From Cerioporus squamosus (Eukaryota > Basidiomycota > Agaricomycetes > Polyporales > Polyporaceae), in NCBI GenBank assembly GCA_022592435.1, contig JABYQS010000031.1, positions 208,786-272,785 on the forward strand: DNA of 64,000 nt, given 5' to 3'. Position numbers and translations under genes: made by a program. The notes beneath the pieces were generated by a model. That model was not told where the DNA came from and did not search any database. It saw only the letters and a list, made by a program, of their open reading frames with translations. Of the stretch, positions 48,221-60,509 are shown one piece after another. Position 1 is the stretch's first letter. Each line of letters begins with the position of its first letter.

Positions 48221-49074
48221 ATGGAGGCATGGTGCAGAGATAAGTGATCTTGATGACTATGGAGAGTCTCAAAACACTCAGTCATGCTACCCTCTCTAAT
48301 CAGGACCTTGCTATCTATCCTGCACATGGCCCCATAAGCACTGAGAATCATCTCTAATCAACTGTAACGTGCATCAAGCTCTGACGCTCCCAAAGTGCCA
48401 GTGGCCAACATTTAGACTCTTGTTCAACAGCTCATAAATCATGGATTACAGCTTATGGCTACTGGTGTATAGCCCGTCATCCGTGGGTGATGGCTCTTGC
48501 TCATGGGCTTGTGAATTACAACTCTTGATTGGGAGTTTGAGGATCATGGCTCTTGCATCACAGCTTGCAGATTATGGCTCTTGTATCACTGCACTCTTGC
48601 TAGTGATGTTCAGAGCTTGGCTCAGCTTTAAAGGCCACGGCTACAGCTCGTCTTTGAAAGCTCAAGCCTGGCAGACTCTCAGGCTGAGCTTCCCAAAACG
48701 GCTCAGTCTGAGCTGAAGCTCATATGTGGTGGGTGCTTCCTTAATGCTCATTCTTGAGCATCCAATATATGGGTTCCCAGGGCTCCTGAAGAGAGGGAAA
48801 TTCAGTAAGTGCGGTAATAACAACAATGTGGTGGCACTCACCATCATTTCAGGTTAAAATCAATTGCCTGTTTGAGACATTGCTTGCCCTACATTGGTGT
48901 CTTCAAGCCCGAGCTTCAGAGCCCAGGTTAAGCTCACACTGGTCGTGAGCAAAGCTGTTATGCTCCCCAAGCCGCCTTAAGAGCTTGGCCCAGCTCAGCC
49001 TGAAGATGACGGGCTTTGAGAGCCTGATGGCTTGAGGCCAGGCTTGGCACACCACTAGCTCTTGCTTCACAGTT

Positions 49075-49352
49075 ATAGACCATAGCTTTTGGGTCACAGC
49101 TCTTGTTTAACAGCTCATGCAATATGCATCATGGCTCATGGCTCACATTTCATAGCTTGCAGATGATGGCTCCTACTTAATGGCTTGGGAATCACAGCTC
49201 TTGATTGAAAGGTCGAGAATCATGGCTCTTGCATCACAGCTTGCGGATCTCAGTCACAGTCATAGATCATAGCTTTTGGATCACAGCTCTTGTTTAACAG
49301 CTTATGTGATATGCATCATGGCTTATGGTTCATAATTCATAGTTTGCAAATG
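49075..49352. repeat. Tandem repeat, period about 187 bp
   Basis: ATAGACCATAGCTTTTGGGT at 49075 recurs as ATAGATCATAGCTTTTGGAT at 49262. The following 65 bases (CACAGCTCTTGTTTAACAGC and on to ATATGCATCATGGCT) match with only transitions. The second copy is truncated near 49352. Related units occur at about 48.49 and 47.28 kb. Confidence 0.65.
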
Positions 49353-52300
49353 GCAATACTTATCCCTGATTATCTGTTTTCCTCAACTTCTGAACTTCTG
49401 ATAGTATTGCCTGATTGTATCTGCACTTGTATCCACTTTGTTTCTGCACTTACTTTCCTCATCACTGGCTACTTACTTGCTTCTGCCTTGGCACTGGACT
49501 CCAAGTCCTGTCTCTAATTTTGGCTTACTCCTTTTTTACCTCTGGACTTTGGTATAAAAGCCTGCATGTATTCTTCCTTATCCTTCTCAGTATCCTGAAT
49601 TCAATCTATTGTATTTGTTTCTAACCCATCTGAACCTCCGTCCAGCCTCTGACCTCAGACCTCTGTCTTACTAATTCTTGCTTCATCTCGCTTCTCTATT
49701 CCATGTTTCTGATTGACAGACTCTTATGTAGCCCCCAGACTTCCTCATTGCTTACTCACTTATTCACCAGCCTATGCATCTTCTACTATATGCTCCTGCA
49801 TATGTTGGACCATCACCTGCAGCTCATGTTCATGCTTCATCCCAGACTCTTAGCTACTGCAGTTCATCCCTCAACAGACTACGCGCTATGGTTCATCTTT
49901 GAACCGGACATTGTACTAGTATATAAGGGGGTCCAGGCCTACGGTTTAACCTCAGTCTCGACCTCTTGCATTTGTTACTCGACTACCTCTGAATACTAAG
50001 GCTCAACGCCTCTAGTATCCTCTGGCACGTCTCACATCAGGGAAACCTTTCTCAGTGCCTAGTTCCCATAGCAGAGCACTGCCACCTGTAGTGCCTTGTT
50101 GTGCAACGGTAGTCCACTGTAGCACAATATAGTTAGCACAAATTAGAGTACTCAATTCTTGAGCCCATCTCATTTCTCCTTGTTGAAAGGTGTCACAGAC
50201 AAAATTTGGAGCTCATTGAAGCAAAACTACATGGCAGAGAGGGCATGGCACACAGAGCAGAGATGGTTGCTTTCGATGCCCGATAGTCGGAATGCACCTC
50301 GGGAGTTGTCAGAGCTCATGGGAAATAACAAGTGCCGACTGATCTCATATTGATCTGCCCTCAATAACACTGATGAGCCTGTAGGCTGGCTACACACCAA
50401 TTGTTCCCTCTTTTTGGCCCTATTGATTTGATTACGGTCTCTATCCAATCTCGAACTCTACCATTCCACACTTTGAGTTCTTTTTGATATTGTTCAACCT
50501 TGCTCTCACTCTTATTCTTCCCTACTACTTGGCCTTTCTTTTACCTACTGGTTCCCTCAGATGTGCCTTCTTGACTTTGTCCCCTCTTGATTTGACTCAA
50601 TGTTTGGTTTTGAGTCTGAACTCTACCACTCCACCTTCAATCTCCCTTTCGGTTACTACTGTCTCCACCTATTACCCCAGCTCTTCATACTACTACTATG
50701 GACAATCCCTTGCATACTTGTTCCCTTGATGTTCACTTTCGATCCCTCACTGCCTCTTGGCTTCGATTTCGTTTCGCCCATAGCTCTTCACTCTTCAAGT
50801 TACTGTTTGAGGTAGTCTTTGACTGACCCCTTAATAGTTCAATCCCCCTCCTGCCTTTACTGTTGCCCTGCATCCTTGCTACCTTGACACTCCTTTGTGG
50901 TCTCTTACTTTTGATTCAGTTTCAGTTTCATTTTTACTTTAGCGCACCACTCTTTAAGCTACCGTTTGAGCACTTCTCCAATCAACCGGTGACTGTGCAG
51001 TCTGAGTCATCTTCAGCTGTGTCAGGTGACCTTTTGGTTCGGACTTTTGGGTTTGCTTTCGGTTACCTTTTGATCCCAGTTTGGCCAGCGCTTCGGGCTT
51101 ATAGTTTTCATTCAAGTAGGCATCTAATCAGAAGTGGCCTTTCCCTCTCAAAGCTCAAGTGTCAAACACCAAGTTCAAGGCTCTCAGTCATTTGATCTAT
51201 GCCAGAGCCGCGTCAAAAGTCGACTCAGTGCCAGCAAGTCACCCAAGAAGAGTTCGTTCATCGATCCAAAGTGGCCTCAAGTCATCCAAGAAGGACCCAA
51301 GTCTCTCAGGTGGCGTCTCTCCTCAGTTTCTTCCCCTTTCCTTTTGAGTTCGGCCCCTCTACTCATCACAGAGTCTTCAAGTTCCTCTAATACACAAGTA
51401 ACAAACAGGATGAGTTGTTGGAAGTAACCCCAGTGCCCATTGCACGGAGGTGCGTTCCAATGGCTCCGGGTACTGTACAGCTTGGAAAGAGCCAAAACTT
51501 CAATCTCGGAGTAGCTACTCAATGTACGCATAGTTAGTGCTGATCTCCAAGTGTTGTAATCCTCATCAGGAAACACGTTTGACTCCATATAGATCGGGGA
51601 TAGCTGTGGCTCCATCAATGACGCAATAGAGCACCTGCTCTCCGTCCAGCCACACGTGGAGCCCGCCGTCTCCATCTGGAGAGCGTCACTACCTCTGTGC
51701 CGGCTGTCTTTGCGTGTTGTCATCTGTGCTCTTCGTCACCTCCTCCTCGTCATCTTATTCACCCATCTCAATGCCTGCTGTCCCTGTCTGCCCTCACCAC
51801 TCTCAACATCTGCCCTTGCCATCCGCTCTCGCTCTTGCCCTTCAACCTTGCTTTCGTTTCACCCTCACCCTCACCCTTGCTCTTGCTCTTGCCATCTGCT
51901 CTCGCCTAAGGCCTTCGCCTTCACCCTTGGGTTCACCCTCACCCTCGCCCTGTCGGTTATTTGTAGTATGTGTATACATGTATGCCTAGGATATAATCAA
52001 TATATCTATCTCCCACCTCCATATGATGGATGAACCATGAGTGAAGGGGAATTACCCCAGCAGTACCTGTCCAAGAATGGAAAATCAGATGTGCAATAGA
52101 GCACTACATATCTGTGGAGGACAGAAGTTTCCCTGATGCATAGTCTCTTAGTAATAGTGCTGGTAGGGCACTAAAGTCCAAGTAAGTATTGTGGTCATTA
52201 TTGTACTAACCTCAATAGGTTTCAGGTACGGACAATCGTTGTGGTGCACAAGCAATGAACAGAGCAATGTTGACAAGCGAATGTGGATGAGGAAGACAGA

Positions 52301-52520
52301 GAGAGCCAGGCAAGATGGCTTGGCTGATCAGCGAGCTGACTGTTGAGTTCTCCTGGCGACATGGAGGAGGTAGAGCAGGGCAAAGTGAGCTCTACTGGAC
52401 ATATCAAACTGAAAAGGAAGTCGCATTGAGCCGAAGGCGAAGCGAAGCTACCGTACTGCAGAAGCAGCGATGGCTCACAATGTCCGAGGCGAAGCCACGG
52501 GTGCGAAACTAATACATAAT

Positions 52521-55500
52521 GATACAGGCATAGCATCGCCGAGATCGAGCCCGTCTCCCATCGCCCTCGCTACATCAGCCACCCTGCGCACAAGATGTAT
52601 CTGCTCACCGTGACCACGTCCGAGTCCATCGTCCGAGTCCACCATCTCACCTCATAGCTGTCGTCCCTATGAGCTTGCACTGAGCTGTTCGTGCTTGTCG
52701 CCCAAGTGCTGTACACCGTTGGGGTTCGTTATTGTACGGCATCTTCACGAAGTGCGCTGCCCGAGGTGTGTCGCCCGAGTGTGTTGCCAGAGTACGTCGC
52801 CGAGATGCCGCCAGATATTTGCATGAGTCCGCTGCGCGCAACCGCGAGCCAAAGTCCGTTGCCCGCTCGCCCGTGTCCGCTGTCCGCGACTACTCGCCCG
52901 AGTCCCAGGTCGTCATGTCCGCTTGCACAGGTTGCCTGCTGTACACCCAAGAAATTTGCACACACGTGTGCGTCTGCGCTCAAGAAGCCGGTCCAGAGGC
53001 CTGTATGTACGAGTAACATCAGTACAGGGCAACGTTGAGACTGCATGGCGTACCTAGCGTGCTGCTTGTGCCTCATATGCGGCCTCGTTGGCCTTGAGCC
53101 ACGTCTGTGCAGAGATACGGATTAACATAGTGCACGCGCGACTCCGACTGCGTGCGTGCCTTGCGGGCGTAATCTTCATGGTCTTGTACCAGGTGTCTCC
53201 CGGATGCCTGAAGGGTTCAGGCCTTTCCACGCTCTCGTGCACTTTGCTCTGGAAGGCGTTGTAGTGGGCGACACGCTCATGCGTAAGGCATTAACTCACT
53301 TGGGGGTTTGGTCAGTGTCAGCAGGTGGCCAGGTCTTCGCTGCGGCGGTCTGCGACCCGGCGCCCTTGCCTTGATATTGGAGGCCGCTGGCTACTTTGAT
53401 CCAGATGCGTCGTTGCTCACCTAGCTTGCGTCAGTGCCTAGTGCAGGAGATGATGGCAAGGGAGTATCGAGCAGCCGATATGGCTCCGGCCCGCCTAGCC
53501 ACACCCCGAGCCCGGGACGGTCGTCAGCTTCCGTCAATACACGCCACCGTATATTGGGCGATAATCAGTACTTACCGGGCCCGGCGGTCGTTGCTATATG
53601 GTGTCCACTGGAGAGGATGTCGCCAAGTTGGGAGTACCGGAGGATAGCGCGGGAGTCTCGAGCGGCGGCGTAGGCTGCTGCGGCACGACTGTCGTCTCTA
53701 GGGGATCCTCCACCTCAGATGCTTGCTGCCTGCGCGGTGGGGTGGCTGTATCGCCTATTGGAGTTGCAATAGTTGCGGACGGTCGTACAGTCGTCTCATG
53801 CGGCGGAGGTGCGATTATGTATAACGTGAGTGGGGTGTAGCACTGGGCGGGGTGGTCACGAACTGCTGTACAGCAGTCTTACGTGCGACCTCCGATGGTG
53901 TCCCACACAGCAGCTCCATTACCAGCGGTTCACTAATATCGTGACCAGGATCTGGCTCAGTACGAGCGCGCGATGGAAAGCATGGAGCAAACCTTCTCGA
54001 TAGCGGCGGCATCGTCTCTAACCATAGGCGAAATCGAATTGGCGGCATCTGAGGCGGGAGTCCTGACATCGGTGTTGATGGGATGGGAGATGCCGCTCAT
54101 CGTGACACAGCGTTTCGTGCTGGGCGGGGTGTAGGCGGCAGAGGAAGGGGGAGCAGGGGTTGCGGCCGCCTGGGATGTGTCGCAGCATGCGCAGGGGGCT
54201 GGTTGCGAGAGGTCGAGGTAGAAAGGCCGTCATACGCTATCTCTTCCCGATTCTGACGCCTCGGGAAGAACGTCGGCCACTAGGGGGATTGGTTGTGTGC
54301 TGAGAGGACGATATACATGAGGACGAAGGCAGTACTCACTCTGAGCCCAAGCTGCTATCATCACCGGCGGCAGAGAAGTTTAGTTCCGCTGACCTGCTTG
54401 TTCTTCATTTCACTCCAGTCCTTCCGGGATCCCAGCAAGGCCGTTCGGGAGGATCTCGACCCTCGGCAGAGTCCTCTGGATGACCGCTTACGAGAGGGGA
54501 GCGGGGGACGGCTGTGGGGCATAGACTGGCAATGTTCGTGTTCGTCTTTGTGAGAGGGCAAGCGGCGGTTGCGTTCAAGCGGAGGGCGAGGAACGAGCCC
54601 TCCAGCCGGCAGCGCAACTAGGAAGCGTTGGCATTCTGCTGAGGAGCGCCGAAGGCCTGCGCGAAGGAAGCGACTGCGTTGATTGTGTCGTCAGCAGCTC
54701 GAAGAGGCAGAGAGCGAGCGGGCGGGGCGCATGCGAGGCTGGAGGAGGGAGGAGGAGGAGGGCGCGAGGCCTGGTGGCGGCCTGTGATGAGGAGGACAAG
54801 AAAGTGACAACGACAGAGGCGCTGCATTTGTAGACGCCCGCACGACGTGCCCTTCGAACTTTGCTGTCTGGCAGCCGCTGCACAAGGTCGAGTAGCCTGG
54901 AGTTTGCGGACACTCTGTAATCTGCGTCGGCGGAAGCACTGGCCAGGCAGTGGTAGCAGCGAGGAAGGTTGGCGAGCTGTCATGCCGGCCACTCTCCGAG
55001 AAGACACCATGGTATGTGCCGTCGCTGTCTACCACATCGTCGCGCATGCCACTGATGAAATTCTCGCGGTCCGGCTTCTGCGGTCTTCAGGTTATACCGA
55101 AGCTACGACGTCTCGTTACAGGTTTGTACCGAGTGGGATCCTGGTGAGTAGTCTACTTTCTGCGAGGACTCCCGGCGCTGACGGCACTCATAGCCTTCTC
55201 CTTTGGGCGTATTGCGACGGAACCAGGACGGCACTACTGCTCGTTGATGCTGTTGTACACAGCAAGAGTCGCATAGTTACGTTGCACGGTGCGTACGGAC
55301 CCTCAAGACTATGTGTGCACTGCGAACCACTTCTGAGCCGGATGGACGACTGCCAACGACAGCCTTCGATCGGCGGACGGGGCGGGTCGAGCGGGTGGCA
55401 GCTTGCCCAATTCGCAATCCACCGCCTCGTCTGCTCAAACAGAGATACAGGAACCATGCACACACGGAACGACGCTTCACAGCCTCGGCGGCACGTTCTT

Positions 55501-56380
55501 TACCGCGGGAGGGCTGCAGTTCTGACAGGTTCGGTTCGCCCGCCTCATCAGCCAAGTGTAATTCGCACTGATCGTCCACACAGCTTGACCGTGCACGTCT
55601 GCTCCCGAAGTGGTGGCGAGATTGTGGTGTCAGCGTACGGACAGCAACTCCTCAAAAGAGGGCAAATAGATGCCGGTCGCAATGGCGTCGCTCTCCGAAG
55701 CTGTCGCGAAGACGGTTGTCACAATGCCGCTGGAGGAGGAGTGGGCGGAGCGGACAGTCACGGCAGTCCCGCTTGCACTCGAGACAAGCTCGGTGATAGC
55801 AGATCCAGTCGCGATGGAACTGGCATTGGTCACGACAGTCCCGGTGGCGACGACGTGAGGTAGTAACGATTGTACCAGTAGCGGTGGAAGGGAGCTGGTC
55901 ACGACAGTCTCAGTCACTGTGATCTCCCGCCACTTGGACGTCAGGCGCGGTGCGCTCGTTTGCCGAGTTGCTGCCGCAAGAGAAGCCGTCAGTCCAGAGG
56001 TTATAGAGACGTCTAGCACGTATCGGACCCTGTACCAGTAACCAGCACGCGGTGAGACTTGATAAAGACTCAATCGAAGGACGCACATGCAGAAGAATCT
56101 AGGTACGGAACGAGATGAGGAAGTGCGAAGAGACTGGACAGCGTGACATTGATGCACCGTGAATGTGGAAAGGCCCAGTATCTCGAGACTGGTCAGGAAC
56201 AGCAAGCCAGAGGACCTGGTAGGGAAGCGACAGGTATCTGGCATACTGCAGTTCTGACGGTACAAATGATCATATATTACCGATCTACAGCGGTTGACAG
56301 TACAATGAAACCGGGAGCTCTAGTATCAACACGGGGAGACAAGAAGGCGACAAGATGGGAGGTGGGGTTGACGCGGACGG
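52521..56380. other. GC-rich region with fragmentary ORFs only
   Basis: Composition returns to normal, but I cannot assemble a gene. Minus-strand fragments with a coding-like look occur at 53054-53242, 53815-54150 and 55630-56060. The last is Ser/Thr/Val-rich with an EITVTETVVTSS stretch like that of fungal wall-anchored proteins, but no signal peptide, anchor or membrane span can be joined to it. A 338-codon plus-strand ORF (54847-55863) overlaps it without motifs. Probably decayed genes beside the repeat island. Confidence 0.4.
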
Positions 56381-57662
56381 CTAGGTGTGCTTAGAATTGT
56401 CTGCCCATTCAATGCTAGAAAAGAGGGTGCCGATTTCATCGAGAGACACCTTCGCCTTCTGTACCACGACTAGCTGTCTCTACATTGCAGGGGTTAGAGC
56501 ATTTCTTGACGATTCGGTGGACTTAAACGTACGTCATATACATCCGATATTTCATCCATGACGTCGTCGTAGTTGCGCATAGCCGCGAGCAGGTCGGATA
56601 CTTCGAATGTCTTGCCAGTTGTAGTGACGAGCACAGAGGGCGCGTGTGCCGCTCTCTCTTTGAAGAGCTGAGTGAAATGTGAGAACCGTAGACGCAGTTC
56701 TGCGCACGGGGTGCTTACCTTGATTGAGATGAGGATCTCGTTCTGCCGCTCGACCTGATCCATGATTATCTGGCGCCACCCGCTGACTCTCTTCAGGATA
56801 GCGCGCTGCTCAGATTCAGGAGTCTTCACGTCGAACCAGCTCACGAAAGCCTCCACAACGGTGTCGCTGATCTTCTCCGCAGTCTCCCGCCGCTCCGCAC
56901 AAAGCTGAGACAGTTCATCGTAGATAGGCTCAACGGCAGCGTTCGAGATGACCGGTGGAATCCTCGTCAGCGGCCGAAGTAAGCCTTCAAATTGCGCCTG
57001 CATAATTCTGTCAGTAGAGGGTCAATGATAAAAAGCGTGAAATATGCTCACCGCTGGCAACATGAGCACGTCCAGGGGCGCCTTCGTTCGCTCCGTGCCC
57101 AGACGCAGAAACCCTTCCATGCGTTCGAGGCTATCAAAGCGTGAGCGCAACCAATCGGTCTCGCTCTTCATGAAGGCCTGTTGTGAGGAGCCGAGCTTCG
57201 GCGTGAACTGCTCGTACACGCCGATGAGCTGAAGTTCTTTGGTTAGCCGCAACCGATGACGCAAAAGTTCGCGACGTACGTTCTCCACAGCTCCACGACT
57301 CAAGCACATGGCGTCGACGAGAGAGTCCAGAGTATGGGAAAGCTTCTTCGTCGGCTTGCAGAAGCGAGCGCGACGAGCGGAAGAGCGGAGGTGAGCGAGG
57401 GTAGATGAGCGATACTGCTCGTTAGTATAGAACAGGTCAAACAAGTATCGATCCTTCCAGTCCCCTAGTTCCTCGTGGGACTGTATATCGAGCTCACTTC
57501 AGAGGAGCCTTTCAGTAAACAGGGAGATGGCCATATGGGACAAACATACTCCGATAGATCAGCCTCAAGCTGCGCTTTGGTGTCGAGGGCGGAACGCTTG
57601 AGCTCGCAGAGCTCCTCAAAGAGTTCAGTAGCAATTGTCGACTTGGCTGCGAACTCGGACAT
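56381..57662 (-). CDS. Helical (coiled-coil-like) protein of unknown family, copy A
   Basis: Five exons: 57662-57546, 57480-57052, 56997-56719, 56667-56533, 56479-56381; 352 aa. All introns keep phase 0 and are 52-66 nt. The protein is almost wholly charged-helical (ELFEELCELKRSALDTKAQL, KSETDWLRSRFDSLERMEGF, YDELSQLCAERRETAEKI), with no signal peptide or membrane span. The segment WKDRYLFDLFYTNEQYRSS, continuing to LAHLRSSARRAR, aligns with WKQRFLRDVEVQNGDYRSA, continuing to LAQLTIDARRVR, of copy B. I know no named family with this pattern. A structural or adaptor role is a guess. Confidence 0.8.
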
Positions 57663-58316
57663 CTTGGGGACGAAGGGGGGAAGAGAAAATTGTGGACGTG
57701 AGGCTTGAAGTGCGAGCGACAGTTGACGTTGACTCCTCGGTCGACTCGGATTTATATCCAGAGGGGATGTAAATGCCCTTTGTACTGAAGGTTGAGGAAC
57801 CACGACTCAGGAGTGAAAGGGACAATGTTACTGTCATCGTGAACGGTGATCAGTGCCACAAAGCAGTCGATAGATCAAGATCGCAACGAGCGGGGTGGCA
57901 CAACATAAGCAACAAAGCAAGTATGCACTCCGCGAACCAAGGGAGAAAGACGGCGTTCTCTGACATGAAGAGCGCGAGGCCAGAGGCGATTGTTCATCTG
58001 GACGCCAGGAGGTATGAAAGTGTGTCATCTCGTTGTCATTGTGTCGGCCCATTGTATCGACGCCAAGTTCTAAACTGCTGCGTGACGCCAACTCGGCTGA
58101 GATAGGTTTAGGACAAGCACTGGGTTCGGGCAGTCGTACTCTCATTTGCCGCCCGACAGGGGGTCAGCCGGAGACTGCCGGTCGGATCCGGAGGTCGTCG
58201 AAGTGGAGGACACAATGATACAGGGAGATTATGAAGAGGACAACGGTACATTCAGGACATAGCTCAGGTTACATGATATGAGGCTCTAGCATTCTTCCAT
58301 CTCGGAGACTCTAGAC

Positions 58317-59597
58317 TCATCCATCCTCCGTGACGAGACGCATAAGTGCTCGGAATTGACTGATGTCTCGACGCATTCGAAGAAGAACCTGTTAGAGAAC
58401 ACACAATAGTCAGCACCTGCATCAACATGGTAAGCAGAGAGACAGACTCGCCTTCCACAACTCCGCGATATCTCGTTCAAGCTCTTCGTACCGCTTCCAC
58501 GTGCCAATGAGCAGTCCGACATCGATCTCTGATCCAGCACTGCTCTTGAGAACGCTCGGCATCTGCACAGCTACTGACCGGAATGCCTGGGACTACTCAG
58601 CGATGACTTGGTTTGGTAAGACGTGACCCTCACCTTAATGGTGTCGACGAGTTGCGCTTGTTTCCTCTCTTGAGCCCGTAGACGCGTAATCGCACCTTCC
58701 ATCCTGCGCATGGATGCTTCTTGGTCTAGGTCCGACACAAACTCATTCCAAGTCATCAGGGCGGCGCAATAGTTCGTCCATGCGTCTTCCACTAGCTCTT
58801 TACGCTCTTTAAGAAGAATGATTAGTTCCTCGGTATAGATGTCGACCGCCCCATGCACACTGCTCATTCGGGTGGCGGAGCGGCGGTGCAGTGGCTCGAG
58901 GAAAGCTCGAAGATACGTCTGGGGCAAGGAGTAAGAGGGGATCCGAACCGAGTAGCAGCCAATAGCGTGGCCCACCTCAGGAACGGAAAGCGACCGTATG
59001 GGCTCCTCGATGAGCTCGATGTCGTCCTGCAGCATCTTATATCGGCGAAGGGAATCGTCGCGGATGCGCAGGTACACATCGAAGTACGTGGAAAGCACCA
59101 TGCGTTGGGAGTGCGAGAGTCGGGTGCATGCCTGGGAGCCGATCGTGAAGACCTGCAGGGTGACAGGTTAGCACACGACGACTCGGTAGCTGACGCATGT
59201 ACCTCGTGAATCTGTTCCTCGACTTGGTCGATGAGTTGCTTAAGGTCATCGCCACCGCTACGCAGATTTGCCAACGGATCGGATTCGCGAACTCGGCGGG
59301 CGTCGATTGTGAGCTGTGCCAACGCAGCAGATCGATAGTCGCCGTTCTGCACTTCCACGTCCCTGAGGAAACGCTGCTTCCACAAGAGCTCGCTGACCAT
59401 TACGGCACCACCTAGTTCGCTGCGTTCCCGTTAGCATACCTCATATGCCAGCGCACGCAGTGGCTAGAGGTAACTCACGACTGCAAAGTGCTGTCTAGGA
59501 CGAACTGCCGCCACATGACTTCTTCTCGTAGGAGGAGAAGAGCCCGAATGCCTTCGGTGAAGGGGGTGAGCGGAGGGCTAGAGGACGTAGAAGACAT
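58317..59597 (-). CDS. Helical (coiled-coil-like) protein of unknown family, copy B
   Basis: Five exons: 59597-59479, 59419-59203, 59152-58634, 58562-58452, 58388-58317; 345 aa. The last intron (58451-58389, 63 nt) appears to be GC-AG: AAG|GCGAGT to AACAG. Acceptors of exons 2 and 4 were chosen to restore the open frame. Helical throughout (LKQLIDQVEEQIHEV, LIILLKERKELVEDAWTNY, MRRMEGAITRLRAQERKQAQL). It shares the W-x2-R-[FY]-L ... YRS-x2-LA-L-x4-ARR-x-R block with copy A, has the same size and direction, and lies 655 bp from it, so the two are tandem paralogues. Function unknown. Confidence 0.8.
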
Positions 59598-59944
59598 CTT
59601 AGGTTAGGAGCGGCGAAGGAAACGGAGTCGTCTTAATGGATGGTATGGCAGCGATACATCGGACCGATGCATTTTGAGCGTAAGGGATGACCATGGCCAT
59701 TGTCGTCGTCAATCAAAGAAAGACTCACTCTCAGCAGTCAATGAGCCATTTGGGGCTGCTCGGGATGCTGGACAACCGCAACACAAAGGAAACCAACTCG
59801 AAGTTCAGAAACAAAAGCTAGAAAGAGGATCGTTAACGCAAGGCTGTTATGCGTGCAAGTGTAAGAGCTTGGTCGCACCTTGCGCCTTCATAACCCAGCC
59901 GCTACGAAGTTCGCAACTCACAACATCGCCGTCCAACGCCTCAG

Positions 59945-60509
59945 ATGCACCATTACTGTGTCATATGCAAGTCGCCGTTCCTCCTGGAAGGAGAGACTAT
60001 CGAGACGGAAACTGTAGCAACGACATGCGGTGGGTTCCACGAGTGGCTGAACGAAGAAGTGTACTCACAGTTCACAGGACACGTCTTTCACCGCGACTGC
60101 GTGGCGCGACAGGCAATGCGAGCCGGGGCAACTTGTCATGTCTGTCGTGCTCCTCTCCGGGAGGGAAACAAATTCAAGAAAATATTCTTGACCTACGATG
60201 AGGATGAAGACGACAATCTCTTGATGGCGTACGTGACAAGGTGAGTCTTCAAATCTTGGAGGAAGGGAAGTCATGACTCACGGGCTTCTCAGCTCTACAG
60301 CGGATGGAGTGGCCGCACTGCATCAGGACTCTCAAGCTGGAGTCGGCGAAGAAGACCTCGAGGCACTGCGCGATCTGCACATCTATAACCAGATCCACAT
60401 CGGAAGGTTGGATCGCCAGTTGGCGTCGGTGCAGTCGCTGTGCAGCCTGTATGAAGACAGGTTGGAGCGTCTTAGACAGCGGGAAGTTGCGGTTGAGGAG
60501 CAGAGCTGA
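59945..60509 (+). CDS. Small RING-like zinc-finger plus coiled-coil protein
   Basis: Exons 59945-60240 and 60293-60509 (52-nt intron, phase 2) give 170 aa. Residues 1-72 look like a RING: YCVIC at the start, then GHVFHRDCVARQ and TCHVCRAPL. The third Cys expected just before GHVFH is Thr (FTGHVFH); a Cys 18 residues earlier (TTCGGFHEW) may replace it. The C-terminal 70 residues are helical (LEALRDLHIYNQIHIGRLDR, LYEDRLERLRQREVAVEEQS). Probable ubiquitin or SUMO ligase, with substrate and partner unknown. It is divergent from copy B of the helical pair (347 bp between starts). Bases 60510-61160 hold nothing I can support. Confidence 0.75.

Larger units (their letters stand above)
45090..52520. 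repeat. AT-rich, CpG-depleted, gene-free repeat island
   Basis: Composition changes sharply at about 45.1 kb and back at about 52.5 kb. Sample lines count 21 G+C of 60 (45241-45300 and 50881-50940), against 44 of 60 at 12841-12900. Bases 45661-45900 contain no CpG at all. No ORF longer than about 150 codons and no recognisable protein occurs. Many degenerate copies of phrases built on ATGGCTCTTGCATCACAGCT lie at 46.2-46.4, 47.1-47.7, 48.4-48.6 and 49.0-49.4 kb. The pattern fits old transposon-derived, methylated DNA. TATAAAA at 49553-49559 and TATATAAGG near 49919 may be relics of LTR promoters. Confidence 0.75.

Noticed and set aside
45090..49400. Regularly repeated phrases that might suggest a CRISPR array
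   Set aside because: Repeats are degenerate, have no constant spacer length, and the genome is eukaryotic.
54847..55863. 338-codon plus-strand ORF
   Set aside because: No motifs or signal peptide, Arg/Gly/His-rich, and it overlaps a competing minus-strand ORF; coding status cannot be supported.
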